Below are positions 1-10,949 of a DNA stretch of 64,000 nt, in pieces (position 1 is the stretch's first letter; the number at the start of each line of letters is the position of its first letter). Below the pieces are notes generated by a model, which made no database searches, was not told the DNA's origin, and saw only the letters and a list, made by a program, of their open reading frames with translations. The translations under genes were made by a program, and so were the position numbers. Origin of the DNA: Emiliania huxleyi CCMP1516 (lineage: Eukaryota > Haptophyta > Isochrysidales > Noelaerhabdaceae); the NCBI RefSeq assembly GCF_000372725.1, contig NW_005200861.1, forward strand, positions 62,084 to 126,083, written 5' to 3'.

Positions 1-1394
1 GCGCAAAGTGCGCACGGTGGTGGTTCCAGTTTGCCGAGATGGCGTATCACGGTGCAGCGGGAGTGCCCTCCGGATGCTAATACCGTCAGGTAGACCCTCG
101 GGGTACAAGAGGAGAGGGAGAGGGAGAGGGAGACGTAGACGGAGAGTGAGATGGTAAGAGGTAGAGTAAGAGGGCGAGAGGAGAGGGAGAGGGAGAGGGA
201 GAGGGAGTAAGAGGGAGAGGAGAGAGTTAGAGGGAGAGGAGAGAGGGAGAGGAGAGAGGGAGAGGGAGAGTTATAGTGAGAGGGAGAGGGAGAGGGAGAG
301 GAGAGAAAAGATCAGTAACCAGCCTCCGGCGGGGCCCCCCGCGCTACCATCCAAACCTGAGTACCGGTCTACTATCATAGATAGAGGCTCAAGTGTGACA
401 TAACCACACACACACACCACGACATACACATACACAAAGCAACTCTCACGACACACGGGCACCCCGGTGGAGCGGCGGCGGCGGCGGCAGCAGCACGCGC
501 GGGCGGACGGATTCGGACGGGGCGGAGCAGCGACCGCCTGGGCGGCCGCTGCTCTGTGTCTGCCTGAGCGCGCCGTCTGTGCGCAGCTCCGAGCGCCGTC
601 AGGTGCAGGGAAGCGTGGCGGCGCGGGGACGCGCGGCGGCGGTGGCGAGCAGGCGAGCGGCCCGCGCGCGGCGAGGCGAACAGGTGATCGGCAGGCGGGT
701 GATGGGCCGGAGAGTGACCGCGCCCAGCGATCGGAGGCGAGCCGATCGTCGCTCGGCCGCAGCTGACCTCGAAGGCGTGCGGAGCGCGACTGTCGGTGTC
801 GGTGGGCGGCCGTCATGTGGCGAGGAGGGAGGACGACAAGTGCGCGTCGTACGGGTCGCTCTTCATCGGCCAGTCGAGCGGACGGTAGCGTCGGTCAAAG
901 TGAGGGCCGGTGAGGCCGGCGAGATTCGTTGCGAGATACGGTTCGCGCCCAAACACAAGTTTGGACGCTCTGTGGACGCGCCGCAAAATCAGGCAATTGG
1001 AAAGGGGGCTACTGGGGCGGCCAATTCACACCTCGCGGGACTACTTATGTTTTCGTAAACGTAGTCGTGGCCCCCCGCTACGTCGCACGAGTGCAACCGG
1101 GTAGCGGGGGGCTAAAAGAGGGAGAGGGAGAGGAGAGTAAGAGGAAGAGGGAGACGAGGGAGAGGGAGAGTAAGAGAGAGAGGGAGAGGGAGAGTAAGAG
1201 GGAGAGAAAGAGGGAGAGTGAGAATAGGGAGAGTAAGAGGGAGAGGGAGAGGGAGAGGGAGAGGGAGAGGGAGAGGGAAAGGGAGAGCTCGCCCTCCACG
1301 CGGCGCACCATTGGGGGCGCTGCGGACTATTAGGCCTCGTCGCACATCGCGCGCATTCTGGATTGTCTTATTTATCTGAGGTTAAAATATCCAT
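1..1394. repeat. Purine-rich GA/GAGAGG microsatellite region
   Basis: Two long tracts of GAGAGG/GAGGGA-type repeat lie at about 108-306 and 1113-1288, with a GC-rich unique stretch between them. Long open frames here only reflect the low-complexity sequence (RERERE or SLSLSL). A short CA-rich stretch sits near 405-440. I see no supported gene in the first 1.4 kb. Confidence 0.85.
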
Positions 1395-1516
1395 TTGAAA
1401 ATGCTTGCCACATCTCGGGGATGGCGACGCCAATTCAGCCATCCTGAGATGCAGCGCCCTCCGGCCAGCATCTCAGGATGTAATGGCTCAATCAGGGATG
1501 TCGTGGACATCTTTGG

Positions 1517-1625
1517 TTGCCTCAGGCATCCCAAGATGCATGAAGCAATTCAGGATGCGCGAAGCAATTCAGGATGCGCGCGCATCCTGAATTGCTTCAT
1601 GCATCTTGGGATGCTCGAGGCAATC
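1517..1625. repeat. Long hairpin (inverted repeat)
   Basis: The arms 1527-1561 and 1579-1613 are perfect 35-base inverted copies around a 17-base loop. A weaker match continues outward to about 1517 and 1625. The loop repeats part of the left arm, so a short monomer (core GAAGCAATTCAGGATGCG) is present in tandem and inverted forms. Related fragments occur at 1410-1500 and 1640-1690. The hairpin ends about 115 bases before a hAT transposase remnant, so it may be terminal or subterminal DNA of that element. Confidence 0.8.
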
Positions 1626-1728
1626 TCAATTAGAATGGAGATCGTATCGGGCAATTTCAGATGCCTGAGCATTTCAAATTGCGGGTTCCCCGCCCCTGAC
1701 GGAGGATGGGCTGCTCAACGAGTTCGCC

Positions 1729-2079
1729 ATGATGTGGGCGCTGCGCAACAAGTTCCCGCTGCACTACGTTCTCTTCAAGCAGACTGCGTGCCACCTGCCG
1801 CGCGAGGCCAACGTCGAGCAGATCTTCTCTCGCGCTGGGCTGCTGGCAGACCCCAACCTCAACCCGGCCCACCTCGCTGTGCTGGTCAGGATTGGCTTCA
1901 ACAAGAAGGCCTTCGAGCCGGCAGTGGCAGCGATCAAGGAGAAGTACTACGAGCTGTTCCGAGGCAAAGGGGGCGAGCACAAGGAGGGCTCCTCGGGCGC
2001 GGCCGGTGCGGCATCTCCATCGGCGGCCGGGGCGGCCGGGGCGGCTTCGTCGTCGGATGCCGCCGCCGTGGCATCGTGA
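1729..2079 (+). pseudogene. hAT-family transposase, C-terminal dimerisation region (remnant)
   Basis: The frame carries the typical end of hAT transposases: a Leu/Pro-rich stretch, then ANVEQIFSRAGLLADPNLNP, matching the hAT C-terminal dimerisation motif (xxxERxFSxAGxxxxxxRxxLxPxxxxxLxxL), and then a low-complexity Gly/Ala/Ser tail. Only about 80 residues are recognisable against more than 500 in a full transposase, with no zinc finger or DDE catalytic region upstream, so this is a fragment or the last exon of a degraded element. The inverted repeat just upstream supports mobile DNA. The start shown is only the first Met in frame. Confidence 0.65.
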
Positions 2080-3063
2080 ATATCTAGCCGCGGTGCCCTG
2101 TATCGTCTGTGGCTCGGATTGTGTGTTTTAATTTTGGTCACTATTCTCTCACAGCGCACGCGAAACGATAGCCCGGTCATGAACAACGACAAATCCTCTA
2201 TCTATCGAGCCACGCCACTAGCACTACTGGCTGCCTAATCCTCAATGCCCTCGCAGCAGCCAGCCTGTTGCGCCGCTTCTTTCCGATCAGTTGATCGGGG
2301 TCGCAAAAGCGCATGCCGAGCACCGCCTCAATCTTGTAGCAGAATGTCGGCACGACCGCGTCGTCCGCACCGCCACCTGCCAGCCGCGCCTGGCGCTGCG
2401 CCGATGCTGCCTTTTGGCACTTGTAGCGAGCACACATGGTGCGGTGCGCGTACTTGAGCAGGCGGTGTGCGCCGCAGTTGGCGCAGTGGCCCTGCGAGTA
2501 GGCGTGCGCGGCATGTGGACGCGCACTTGGGTATTTCTCGGGTATACCTGGACTTTTGCGGGTATACCCGGGTTTTACCTGCAAGTTGCTCACGCACACT
2601 TGTATTTGAATACATTATTCATATTCATGAGTACAGGCAGACGTGACTATTCATATTCATGGATACCAGACGTCATGACTACTCATACTCAACAATACAA
2701 GCTGCCAAAGGATGGGTTGAGTTATTCATTGTAATCATGAATCTTGTTCTTGAATGGGCTCTTGGCGCGCAAGCGGCGAGGCGGCGCGGCGCTCCTCTTC
2801 ATGGGGAATTGCATGGTGTCCCGTCGATAACATACGGTAGGCACCGACAACCAGCACACTCAGAACGAACTCAAACAGGCCGTGGGCTCTATGTACCACC
2901 GCGGAGCTCCAGATACTTCATTCACACACAGTCACGCACCACAGTATCAGACATGTTCAGTACTCACATGGTCCAATCGTCATGACAGAGGATCAGAGAG
3001 ATGTTGCGCCGCCCGGGAGGGTACTTAGACCCCTTGGCGCGCCCAGAGTGCGGGTCCGCGGCA
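2080..3063. other. Intergenic; weak Cys-containing frame on the minus strand
   Basis: A minus-strand frame at 2198-2599 has two CxxC-like clusters (HCANCG and CARYKC) that could be a decayed zinc-binding segment, but nothing else supports it. AT-richer sequence at 2590-2760 contains repeated TATTCATATTCATG-like words. No convincing gene. Confidence 0.5.
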
Positions 3064-4111
3064 CTAGGCGTCAACGGCCCGCTGCTCGATCATCATCTCT
3101 CCGGGCCCGTCCTGCTCGCGGTTGAAGACCACGAAGATGCCCATCTGCTGCCAGAGGAAGCCGATCGTGTCTGGCTCGACCAGGATAAGCTGGCCGGGCA
3201 CGTAGTGCGCGTGCTGGAAGCCGCGCGCAGCGACGCGGCCCTCGCCATGGTATCGCTCGACCTCGCGCTGCTCCGAGCCGTCCGAGCCGACAGAGACAAC
3301 CTCCACACGCACGCCGACCAGCTCCTCCTCGTCGATCTCCTCGACGGAGGCGCCCTCCTGCCACGGCGTCGTCAGATCGGCGCGGAAGGTTGTCTCGCCC
3401 GCGGGCACGTGCTCGTCGCCCGTCATCTGAGGCGAGGGGCGAGGAGAAGGCGGTCGGGCGGCGGGCGAGGAGAAGGCGGTCAGGCGAGGGGGCGAGGAGA
3501 GGCGGTCAGAGGGGCCGAGGGAGACGGCGGGATACGGGGCGTTCGAGTCCCACCTTGACTGCGACGAGGGTGTCGCCCTCGTAGTGGATCTTGACGGTCG
3601 CCTCGCCGTGGTTGGGATACACCCCTGCGGAGGAGGAGCACCCGACTCAGCCTGGAGCCGCCTTCTGAACTCGCGGGCGCGGGGTGCGCTCGCGGGCGCG
3701 GCGGGGTGCCGCACCCTTCCACAAGCCGGCGAGCTGGTACTGCGGTTGGAACCGCCGAAGCACAAGCAGCTGGTCGCGCGTCGTCGCGGCCTCCCCGTAG
3801 GACTCGCGCCGCACCAGCACCTCGAGCCGCTCGCGCAGGTTGCTGGCGAGAAAGGCGGGATCCTTTTGGCGCAGGTCGGAGAGTTGGTCGCGAAGCGTGG
3901 CGGCAGCGGCAAAGTCCTGCTCCTCGACCGCAGACTGCATTTCGCTCTCCAGCCTCGCCGCCTCGGTCCGTAGCGCGGGCAGCTCGGCGGCCGCGGCAAA
4001 GTGCTTGAGTTTGCTCTCAAACGTCGGGGCTGCGGCGGCGCCGGCGCGCGCGCCGGGCGCGCGGATCAGGTGCGCGGAGGAACTTGCGAGGGCGAGCAGG
4101 ATCGCAGTCAT
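3064..4111 (-). CDS. EXECUTER-like protein with UVR domain (plastid singlet-oxygen signalling family)
   Basis: Three exons: 4111-3715, 3624-3554 and 3426-3064, giving 276 residues with consistent phase. An N-terminal hydrophobic stretch of about 20 residues may be a plastid or signal presequence. A UVR-type helix pair follows (about residues 45-80, with EEQDFAAAATLRDQL and a second similar unit). After splicing, the junctions rebuild LWKGVYPNHGEATVKIHYEGD and then AVKMTGDEHVPAGETTFRAD, closely resembling the EX1/EX2 signature (KLTGDxNVPAGxxTFRA), followed by a YHGEGRVAxxGF block and a final GFLW...FVVFNR block as in EXECUTER. In plants these proteins relay singlet-oxygen signals from the chloroplast; that role is inferred here. 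Length is about half that of the plant proteins. Both introns use GT donors. Confidence 0.8.
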
Positions 4112-4409
4112 GAAGATGCAGAGGATCGGCTACGGGCGCTCCTCAAATGACCGCGGTGTGCAAGGTAGCTCAATGAGGTCCTGAGCTCGTGCCGAGATCC
4201 GTTACTTTGAGTTCTTTTTTCTTGCGAGAGAGTATTGTAAAGTTCTTTTTTGCTTGCTTGACGTCCAACGCTCTTTTACGTTAGCGTACCCACGCAAAAA
4301 TGTCTCTAACAACCCGATGGTGGAAAAATCGATGGTGGAAACAGGGGGTTATGATTCGATTCCTCATAAACAAAATAAATCTTCCCCCGGTTAATCGCAT
4401 GACCGCACT

Positions 4410-5863
4410 CTACCCACCCGCTCGCGGCGGTGCACGCGGTGTTCGAAAACTACTGCCCGCCACGCCTCCCCAGATTGACCACATGCGATCGGCGCAGTTT
4501 GAGCCGCATTTGTCCACCTCCTTGGGAGCCAGTCGCAGGAAGGCGTGGAGGTGCGAGAGCGGCGGCGAGGCGCTCGCGTTGGCGGCGTCAGCCTGCTCGA
4601 GGCACGCCGCCGAGCTCTCTGCGCACAGGAAGCTGCGCCCGTTGAAGCCGGGCAGTCCGGGGCACGAGCTCCCCCCAAAGTCGGAGCCGGTGGGATGTGC
4701 AGCGTCGCGCGCCGCCGCGGAGAAGGTGAGCGGCCTCCTTGTTGTCTTAACCAGCAGCTCGGGCGCTCCCGAGAGGCGAGAGAGGCGAGACGGGGTGGGC
4801 TGGCACGAGCTCGAGTTCGGCAGATTCCCCACCCTGTGGAAGTTGGCTAATGAGAGTGGCAGCCAGTTAATCCGCTGGTGCAGGTGGTGCATCATCCACT
4901 GGCCCCAATAGGTGTGGCCAAAGAGGTAGAAGGGCCGCGCGTTCGGGTTCCGCCGCAGCACCTGGCGCTTGGTCTCGCTGACTGCGCGACGCGTGGGCCG
5001 GTGGTCTCAGCAGGAGGAGACGGAAGAGGGGAGAGGGGAGAGCATGGGGAGAGCATGGGGCGTGACACACCGAGATTCTCCCTAAAGTCTTCAGTCATGT
5101 TGTAGAAGTCAGCCGCGGTGAGCGTCGCAAAGCGGTCGGCGTTGCGCGACGACGAGGCGAAGAACCAGTCGAGCACAAACAGGCCGCGCGTCGCCGGCGC
5201 CAGATCCCATTGGCAACTCCGGTGAGGGTGCCCGCACTGTTCGGCTCCAGCCGGGAGCAGCTTGTCTTCGAGGTCGCCGCCGCATGCTGCTGTCATCCTT
5301 GGGTCGGGCTGGTCGGACCCGTAACTTGCGCAGTTCCTTGGGAGCCAGAAGCCGCTCTCCGCGAGCCGCCTGGCGAGGCCGGGCGCGAGAAGCCAAGAGG
5401 CCAAGAGCGGCTCGCCAAACCAGGCGAGGTCCCAGCGCGACACCACGACCGCGTCGTACACAGCATTGACCCGCTGCTCGTGCGCCCGTTTGAGCGCTAT
5501 TGCCCGTGTCATGCCCAGAAGGTGGCTCCGAGTCCTGCCGCAGACGCCCTTAATCCACCGCGCGTTCGTCCGGTTGAAGCTCGGCGAGAGGCGCACGAAG
5601 CAGTCACGCTCGAGCATTTGGGACATGTCGGGCTCGGCACGGAGGGCAACCGGCCGCCACAGCTGTTGAATCAGCTGCTTCACCTGCGGGCTCCAGGTGT
5701 GACCAAATACATCTGAGCGAGGCAGTCGGGCCAGCAGCGCCGCGTGGAAGCTGAAGAATGCGGCCGAGACGATGGCTGGGGAGGCAGAGCTGGAAATCCA
5801 GGGGCGCTTCCTTTCAGTACCAATCTTGCCGTACATGACGAACGCGGTGCCCAGGCTCGACAT
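4410..5863 (-). CDS. Glycosyltransferase-like protein (family uncertain)
   Basis: Exon 1 runs 5863-5071 and exon 2 begins at 4981; a read-through of exon 2 stops at 4410 (454 residues). The segments DVFGHTWSPQ and YDAVVVSRWDLAWF resemble a family of putative Golgi glycosyltransferases whose members carry DVFxHxW and YDxVxxxRxDL motifs. A possible N-terminal signal-anchor is weak. The splice 5071/4981 joins ENL to VSETKRQVLRRNP, and HTYWGQWMMHHLH follows. The last 40 residues (about 4410-4536) lie inside a dispersed repeat that recurs at 11507-11697, so the C-terminus may be acquired repeat sequence, or a further intron may be missed between 4680 and 4810. The gene is divergent from the F-box-like gene with about 130 bases between starts. 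Confidence 0.5.
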
Positions 5864-5993
5864 CCTGCACGCAGCCAACACGCAACCACCCCGACGCGCT
5901 CACGCTAGCAAACTTGGCGACCGTCCCCGCCACGTGCCCAGAGGTCAGCAGTCCAGGTCAGGTCAGCAACGCGCGGCGCCGCAAATCCAAAAG

Positions 5994-6938
5994 ATGGAGG
6001 CTACAGAGACGACCCACCTGGCCAGCCTGAACGGGGACCTGCTGGGCCGCATCGTCGAGCTGGCAAACTGCCTTCACACGGCCCACGCCCTCCCGCTCGC
6101 CTCCCGTGGCCTGCTCTCTCAGCTTCGCGACACACGCCCTCCGCTCCGGGTGCGGGGATCGGTGCAGACGGTGCTGGACATCGAACGAGGCAGGATCTAC
6201 CGCGTGACTGCGTTCACACTGACCCCGCCGCTCTCACCGCTGCCGAACGAGGGCACGCCTGACCTACGCAAGCTCGCAGAGGCCTGCGAACATCTCGTCT
6301 CGCTCGATCTCTCTGTCAACGACGTGTCAGCTCTCGACCTGCACGCGCTGGCGACCTGCAAGCAGCTCCGGTCGCTAGCCATCTTTGGATGCAACACGAA
6401 CTGTGTATTGGACGTCAAGCCGCTGGCGTGGTGCACGACGCTGCGGGACCTGACGCTCAGCCACATCGGCGGCTCCGGCCGACAGCACTTCTGGCCGAGG
6501 ACTGCACTCACGGACGAGGACTCCCGCGCGCATGTGACCCTTCGACGGCATGAGGGTCGTCAAGTGGGGGCCACTTGGGGCCTCGATCACCTACTCGACA
6601 CCCTCGAGAATCTGCTCGTCCGCCTTGTTCATACCACGGCCGGTCCGTTCTGCGGACGGATGAACCGGGTGACCGTCGTTCCACGCTCGAATCAGACGGA
6701 CATCAAGAAAGCGCATTCAGGTGCGGCACGGGGGCATGCGCTGGTCCACGATTACTGCAGGGTGTGCACGGAGTGCGCCAACTGCACGGGGTACGGTTCC
6801 GGTTGCGTTGGCCACGAGGGCAAGGACCGGCGGCGCGACAGGGGCGGGCCCTGTGGCTGCGGCTCCGGCGACGCAGGATGCAACGCCTGCGGCCGCTGCG
6901 CCATCTGCTGCCTCGCCTCGCCGTGCAGCTCGCGTTGA
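5994..6938 (+). CDS. F-box/leucine-rich-repeat-like protein with Cys-rich tail
   Basis: The start at 5994 gives 314 residues in one frame. Residues 8-45 (LNGDLLGRIVELANCLHTAHALPLASR) resemble an F-box helix set. Residues 95-165 have LRR spacing (LVSLDLSVNDVSALDLHALATCKQLRSLAIFGCN). The tail (about 240-310) has at least 16 Cys in CxxC-type pairs. Between about residues 170 and 240 the sequence reads poorly and another frame overlaps, so an intron or frameshift may separate the LRR part from the Cys-rich part. F-box proteins usually recruit substrates to SCF ubiquitin ligases; that role is inferred from the N-terminus only. Confidence 0.5.
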   Translation: MEATETTHLASLNGDLLGRIVELANCLHTAHALPLASRGLLSQLRDTRPPLRVRGSVQTVLDIERGRIYRVTAFTLTPPLSPLPNEGTPDLRKLAEACEHLVSLDLSVNDVSALDLHALATCKQLRSLAIFGCNTNCVLDVKPLAWCTTLRDLTLSHIGGSGRQHFWPRTALTDEDSRAHVTLRRHEGRQVGATWGLDHLLDTLENLLVRLVHTTAGPFCGRMNRVTVVPRSNQTDIKKAHSGAARGHALVHDYCRVCTECANCTGYGSGCVGHEGKDRRRDRGGPCGCGSGDAGCNACGRCAICCLASPCSSR

Positions 6939-7259
6939 TGTCACGTCCAGCACCGGGCGCCCTTCGGACGCGCGCTTCGACCCGGTTAGGGGGTAGACAA
7001 AACGCTGTGAACATAATCGCGAAAAACTTAGAGTTAGAGAGGTTGTGTGTCTTGCCGCTCTTCTGTCAAGGGGGGTGAGGGGACGGATTGAAGATCCCTC
7101 ACACCAAGATCGTGCAGGAGAGTTTGAGAGAGTTTGAGACTATAACACAGCTCACAGGTCGTCTCTCTCTCGTGAGGTTGTGGTTGTGAGATATATTGTG
7201 CACAGTCACACTGCCATCTGGCATGTACACTTCGTCGACGTCGTTTGTATGTATAGAAT
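6939..7259. other. Intergenic between convergent genes
   Basis: About 320 bases between the F-box-like gene and the end of the S28 peptidase gene. No repeat or gene signal was noticed. Confidence 0.5.
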
Positions 7260-9150
7260 TCAGTCACTAGTGTGGGCAACGCGTGGCAGGGGCTGCGCCA
7301 CCCATTCCCTTACCAAGGCCAGCTCGGCCCGCCGCGCGGCCCTGACCGGCTCGGGGTCGTCGGCGTTCGAGAACATCAGATCGAGGTGGTGCGCGCCCTG
7401 TGGCACCTCGATCGCAACCAGCGTGCTTGACAAGTTGCGCAGCACGCCGCCGCTGCGCCAGGGGTCATACTCGCCGTTCGAGAAGATGATGTGGGACGCG
7501 GAGCCGGCGGAGGAGAAAGCAGAGGTGGCGGCGATCCAGCCCGGCCGCTGCACGACGCCCGGGAAGCGGCGCGTGCAGTGCGTGGCGATGGTGGCGGCGC
7601 TCTTGTTGAAGCGCCAGAACATGTCCCGCCCGCCGGTGAGGTTGAAGTAGGTCTCCTGCGGCAGCCGCTGCGTGCAGTACTGCCAATCCCAGATGCCGTC
7701 GCCGCCGTCGAGCGCGCTACGCGGCAGCGCATAGCAGCGCGCCTTGCCGCTCGCGTTGTAGAGGACGCCTGCGGAAACATCCACTGCACATGACGGGCAC
7801 GCGGCGTGGCGTCGCCGCCCGCCGGTGTGGAGGGGGAGGGGACACGCCCGCGGCCGCCGCCATCCGCCGCAGCAGCGAGGGCGCGTCGCTCGTGACCGCT
7901 CCGGCGAAGTGGGCGCACGCAGCGCGCATCGGCCAGGCGGGCAGCAGGACGGTCGGGTCCCTCGTCTGCTGGAGGAGACGATGTTGTGAGAAGGAGGGTG
8001 GCAATCGAATCGGGCGGTGGCAGTGACGGCATCTCCTGCTGGAAGACGAGGTAGTTCGAGGCGTACGGGAAGTTTCCCATCGCGAGCGTGTCAAAGACGT
8101 TCAGCAACAGCGCCTGCGGGATGCGTGTCGTGGACGCGTCGTGGACGCGTCGTGGGCGTGCCAGAGACGCTGAGCGGCAGCGCCTTGAGCCGCGCACCCG
8201 CGCCGCCCTCCGCATCGGACGGCGAGGCTCCCTCCCGCAGCGGCTCGCACAGCCGAAAGACAGACGACAGCTCCGCCCGGCCCGCCGCGCTGCCGGTCGC
8301 AGAGTCGATGGCTTCCCAAGTCGCTCGCACGGCGGGGATGCAATCGGCGTGTGCTCCGGCCGCGGGCGAAGCGTCGCGCGTCACGACGCGCCAAAAGGCG
8401 TTGCCGTCGAAGAGCGGGCTGGCTTTCCCCCGCCCCCCGCGCCGCAGGCCGTCAAAGGCGAGAACCTGAGAGGGGAGGCTCGGAGAATGCTCCGAGAAGG
8501 CTCCCAGGGCGCGGCGGGCCGTCAAAAAAGGAGCAGCGCCGGCGCGGATGCGGCCAGCGCGGCGTCCACCGCGGACGGGTAGTGCATCCGCAGCCACGCG
8601 GCGAGCATACCTACGTGCAGCTTCCTGGGCGGTTGCCAGGAAGCAGCGAGCAGCGAGCCACGGCGAGCGTGCCTCCGTACGAGCCGCCGATGGCGACCAC
8701 CTTGGCGTCCGGCGCGCCGAGGGAGAGCTTGAGCCGGTGGATGAGTGTCGCGTAGTCCGCCAGCGCCTGCTCAAGCGTGAGCCAGCGGAGGGTGGACGCG
8801 TTCGTCGCGCTCGATCCTCCGAGAGGCTGCGTCTCGCCGTAGTAGCGGTGCTCGGCAAAGACGAGCAGCGCGCCGAGCTCCTCGGCGTGCTCCCACATCC
8901 AGCCCGTCGCGTTGACGTACAGCTCGACCGAGGCCTCGTTGCCGCAGTAGAAGAGGATCGGCCCGGCCGCCGAGCCGGCGTTCGGGCGTCGCCAGTAGCC
9001 GCCGTACGAGAAGACGCGCTGTTCGAACGTGCGAGTCTCGGTGAATGAGAAGTGGTCGAGCGGCTGCGTGTGCCAGTCGACGGAGCAGTTTGCAGTGCCA
9101 GGATGTGGCGCGGCGACGCTAGGCGGTCGAGAGGGCGCCCCGCGAAGCAT
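7260..9150 (-). CDS. Serine carboxypeptidase/dipeptidyl-peptidase, family S28 (PRCP/DPP7-like)
   Basis: Six exons: 9150-8673, 8610-8540, 8465-8184, 8113-8048, 7965-7848 and 7768-7260, giving 507 residues in phase. It starts near the mature S28 N-terminus (QPLDHFSF). All catalytic parts are present: Ser in GGSYGG (split by intron 1), Asp in NGEYDPWRSGG and His in GAHHLDL. Other family blocks include FAEHRYYGETQP, AASAP, LAMGNFPYASNYL and LLPAWPMRAAC. S28 enzymes cut Pro-X bonds in lysosomes or outside the cell. Four of the five introns have GC donors, and the first three start with copies of the following exon start. A signal peptide is not evident at this start, so a short 5' exon may be missing. 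Confidence 0.85.
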
Positions 9151-9414
9151 CGCTGGGAGTTTTTTGTGCAGCGCACGACCGTAGCGCAGCGCGAACTCGC
9201 CGCGCCCTTACCTCTCTGGCGCGAATAAAGAAATTCGGCGCCCACCAACTGTTGACGTCCGCCATCCCTCCCTTGGGTTGTCTGTTTTCTTTCTTTCTTT
9301 TGTCCGACGACCGTAGCGCAGCGAGAACTCGCCGCCTGAGCCTAGCGCAGCGCGAACTCGCCGTCTGAGCCTTAGTGCGAAAACTCTCGTCATCCTCCGC
9401 CTCATCCGTCATCG

Positions 9415-9872
9415 GTCTTCTGATAAACGCAGTATGGAAGATTAAAAAACGGAGGAGCAACGAGCGCTCTGGCGTGAGCCAAAGACACTCCCTCCGTAGA
9501 CACTGATCACACACGGGTGGGACACGGTGGGTCACAACGAAGCGCGAGAGCGTGCACGACAGAGCGACGGCGCAGCGTACTGCCGTCCAGCTAAAAAGCG
9601 GCGGCCGACGGTTGCTGCGCAAAGTGATCAGCTCTAATGAATGTACCGGGGCCCTACGGATAGATGAATCCGGGGCACCCTCCGCTCGAATCCCTGGCCA
9701 GGGGTTCGAGGCGGTGGCCCCCACCCTGGGGCCTCCCATCAAAGGGACTGCTGCAGAAGACGCCCAATCTTGCACAAGTGCAAGAACCATACGTCTTCTG
9801 ATAAACGCAGTATGGAAGATACAAAGAGACGGAGGAGCAACGAGCGCCCTGGCGTGAGCCAAAGACACTCCC
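9415..9872. repeat. 80-base direct repeat pair
   Basis: Copies at 9415-9492 and 9793-9872 share GTCTTCTGATAAACGCAG at the left end and GTGAGCCAAAGACACTCCC at the right end, with a few substitutions and a 2-base indel. The second copy directly abuts the 112-base repeat unit ending at 9792. Confidence 0.8.
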
Positions 9873-9905
9873 AACTGCGCTCCGTCACCGGTGTCGCGGT
9901 CTCCC

Positions 9906-10783
9906 CCCCACTGAGGACGATCTGCGGGGGGGAGTCGCGCCGCCGGCATGTATCTGTGCAACTGTGTTTTTGCCTTGTCCCGTTTGATGGAGCAAAGCCA
10001 CGGGCCGCCCGCGCTTGAAGGCGGTCGCGCCAGGCGCGGGCGGCACTAGTTGCCGGCGATCCGCTTGGGCAGCGCCCGCGCTTGCCTCTGACTGGGTCTC
10101 CATAGGTCGCGCGGCCCGAATGCTCGAATTGAACGTCTCGCAAGCTGGCGTCGCTCGCGTAACTGTGGCAGGGCGATCCTCCCTCCGGTGGAAGGGAGAT
10201 CTCTAGCCTCCTAACGAGGTTGCCCTCCGCCTGGCTGTTGGCGACAGCGGTTAACACCTCCGCAGTTGCGTGGGTCCGCGCCACAGGTAGAGACGTTGAG
10301 CTCGACAAAGTCTTGGTAGTTGTTTCGGGCCATCAGTCCGACAGGAGAGGGCCAGCGGTCGCCTCCTCGAGCTGCCCATGCCTTCGCCGGTTTGGAGTAT
10401 CGTCGCCACCACCACCATGTGCGCCCAGGAAAAGGAGGGCTCCCCACTGAGTACGGTCTGCGGGGAAAGCCGAGTCGCACGGAACGACCTCCTGATGGGA
10501 TCGCCCCTCCTCGCTGAGGACGATCTGCGGGAGGAAGGGCCCCACCTCTCCCCACTGAGGACGGTCTGCGGGGGAAGAGGTCCTGGATCGAACAAACCTT
10601 GCCTCCGCTCAGAACGGCTGACAAGGACGGCGACCACCGCACGGAGGTGTCCATTGATCCACTCGGGGGCTGGTCCCAAGGGTCCAGCTCAGGCCGAGCG
10701 GCCGCTGGTGCGACGACGAGGTCCTCCCGCCACGGGCTCCAGCGGGGCCCTCGCCGCTCCCCACTGAGGACGGTCTGCGGGGG
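9906..10783. repeat. Five copies of a 25-base CCCC...GGGG motif
   Basis: Copies lie at about 9906-9930, 10442-10465, 10508-10531, 10550-10574 and 10758-10783. The core is ACTGAGGACGGTCTGCGG between a C-run and a G-run. Read on the minus strand each copy contains a pyrimidine run then CGCAG, so it resembles a 3' splice site. Flanking sequences differ between copies, so this is an interspersed motif, not a tandem array. Confidence 0.7.
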
Positions 10784-10949
10784 GAGAGGTCGACGAGGCG
10801 CGCGAGGTGGATGCCGTACAGGTTGCCCGGGTTTGGCGTGGAGCCGGCCGCGATGGCGTGCCCGAGCGTCTGTTGCGGGTGGGCGATGTAGGTTAGCATC
10901 AAGTATGGATAGTTTAGTTAGGTTGAACTAGGTTCGGGCAGGGTCGGGC

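Noticed and set aside
929..1345. Long open frames of RERERE or SLSLSL in both directions
   Set aside because: They translate the GA microsatellite and have no other coding sign.
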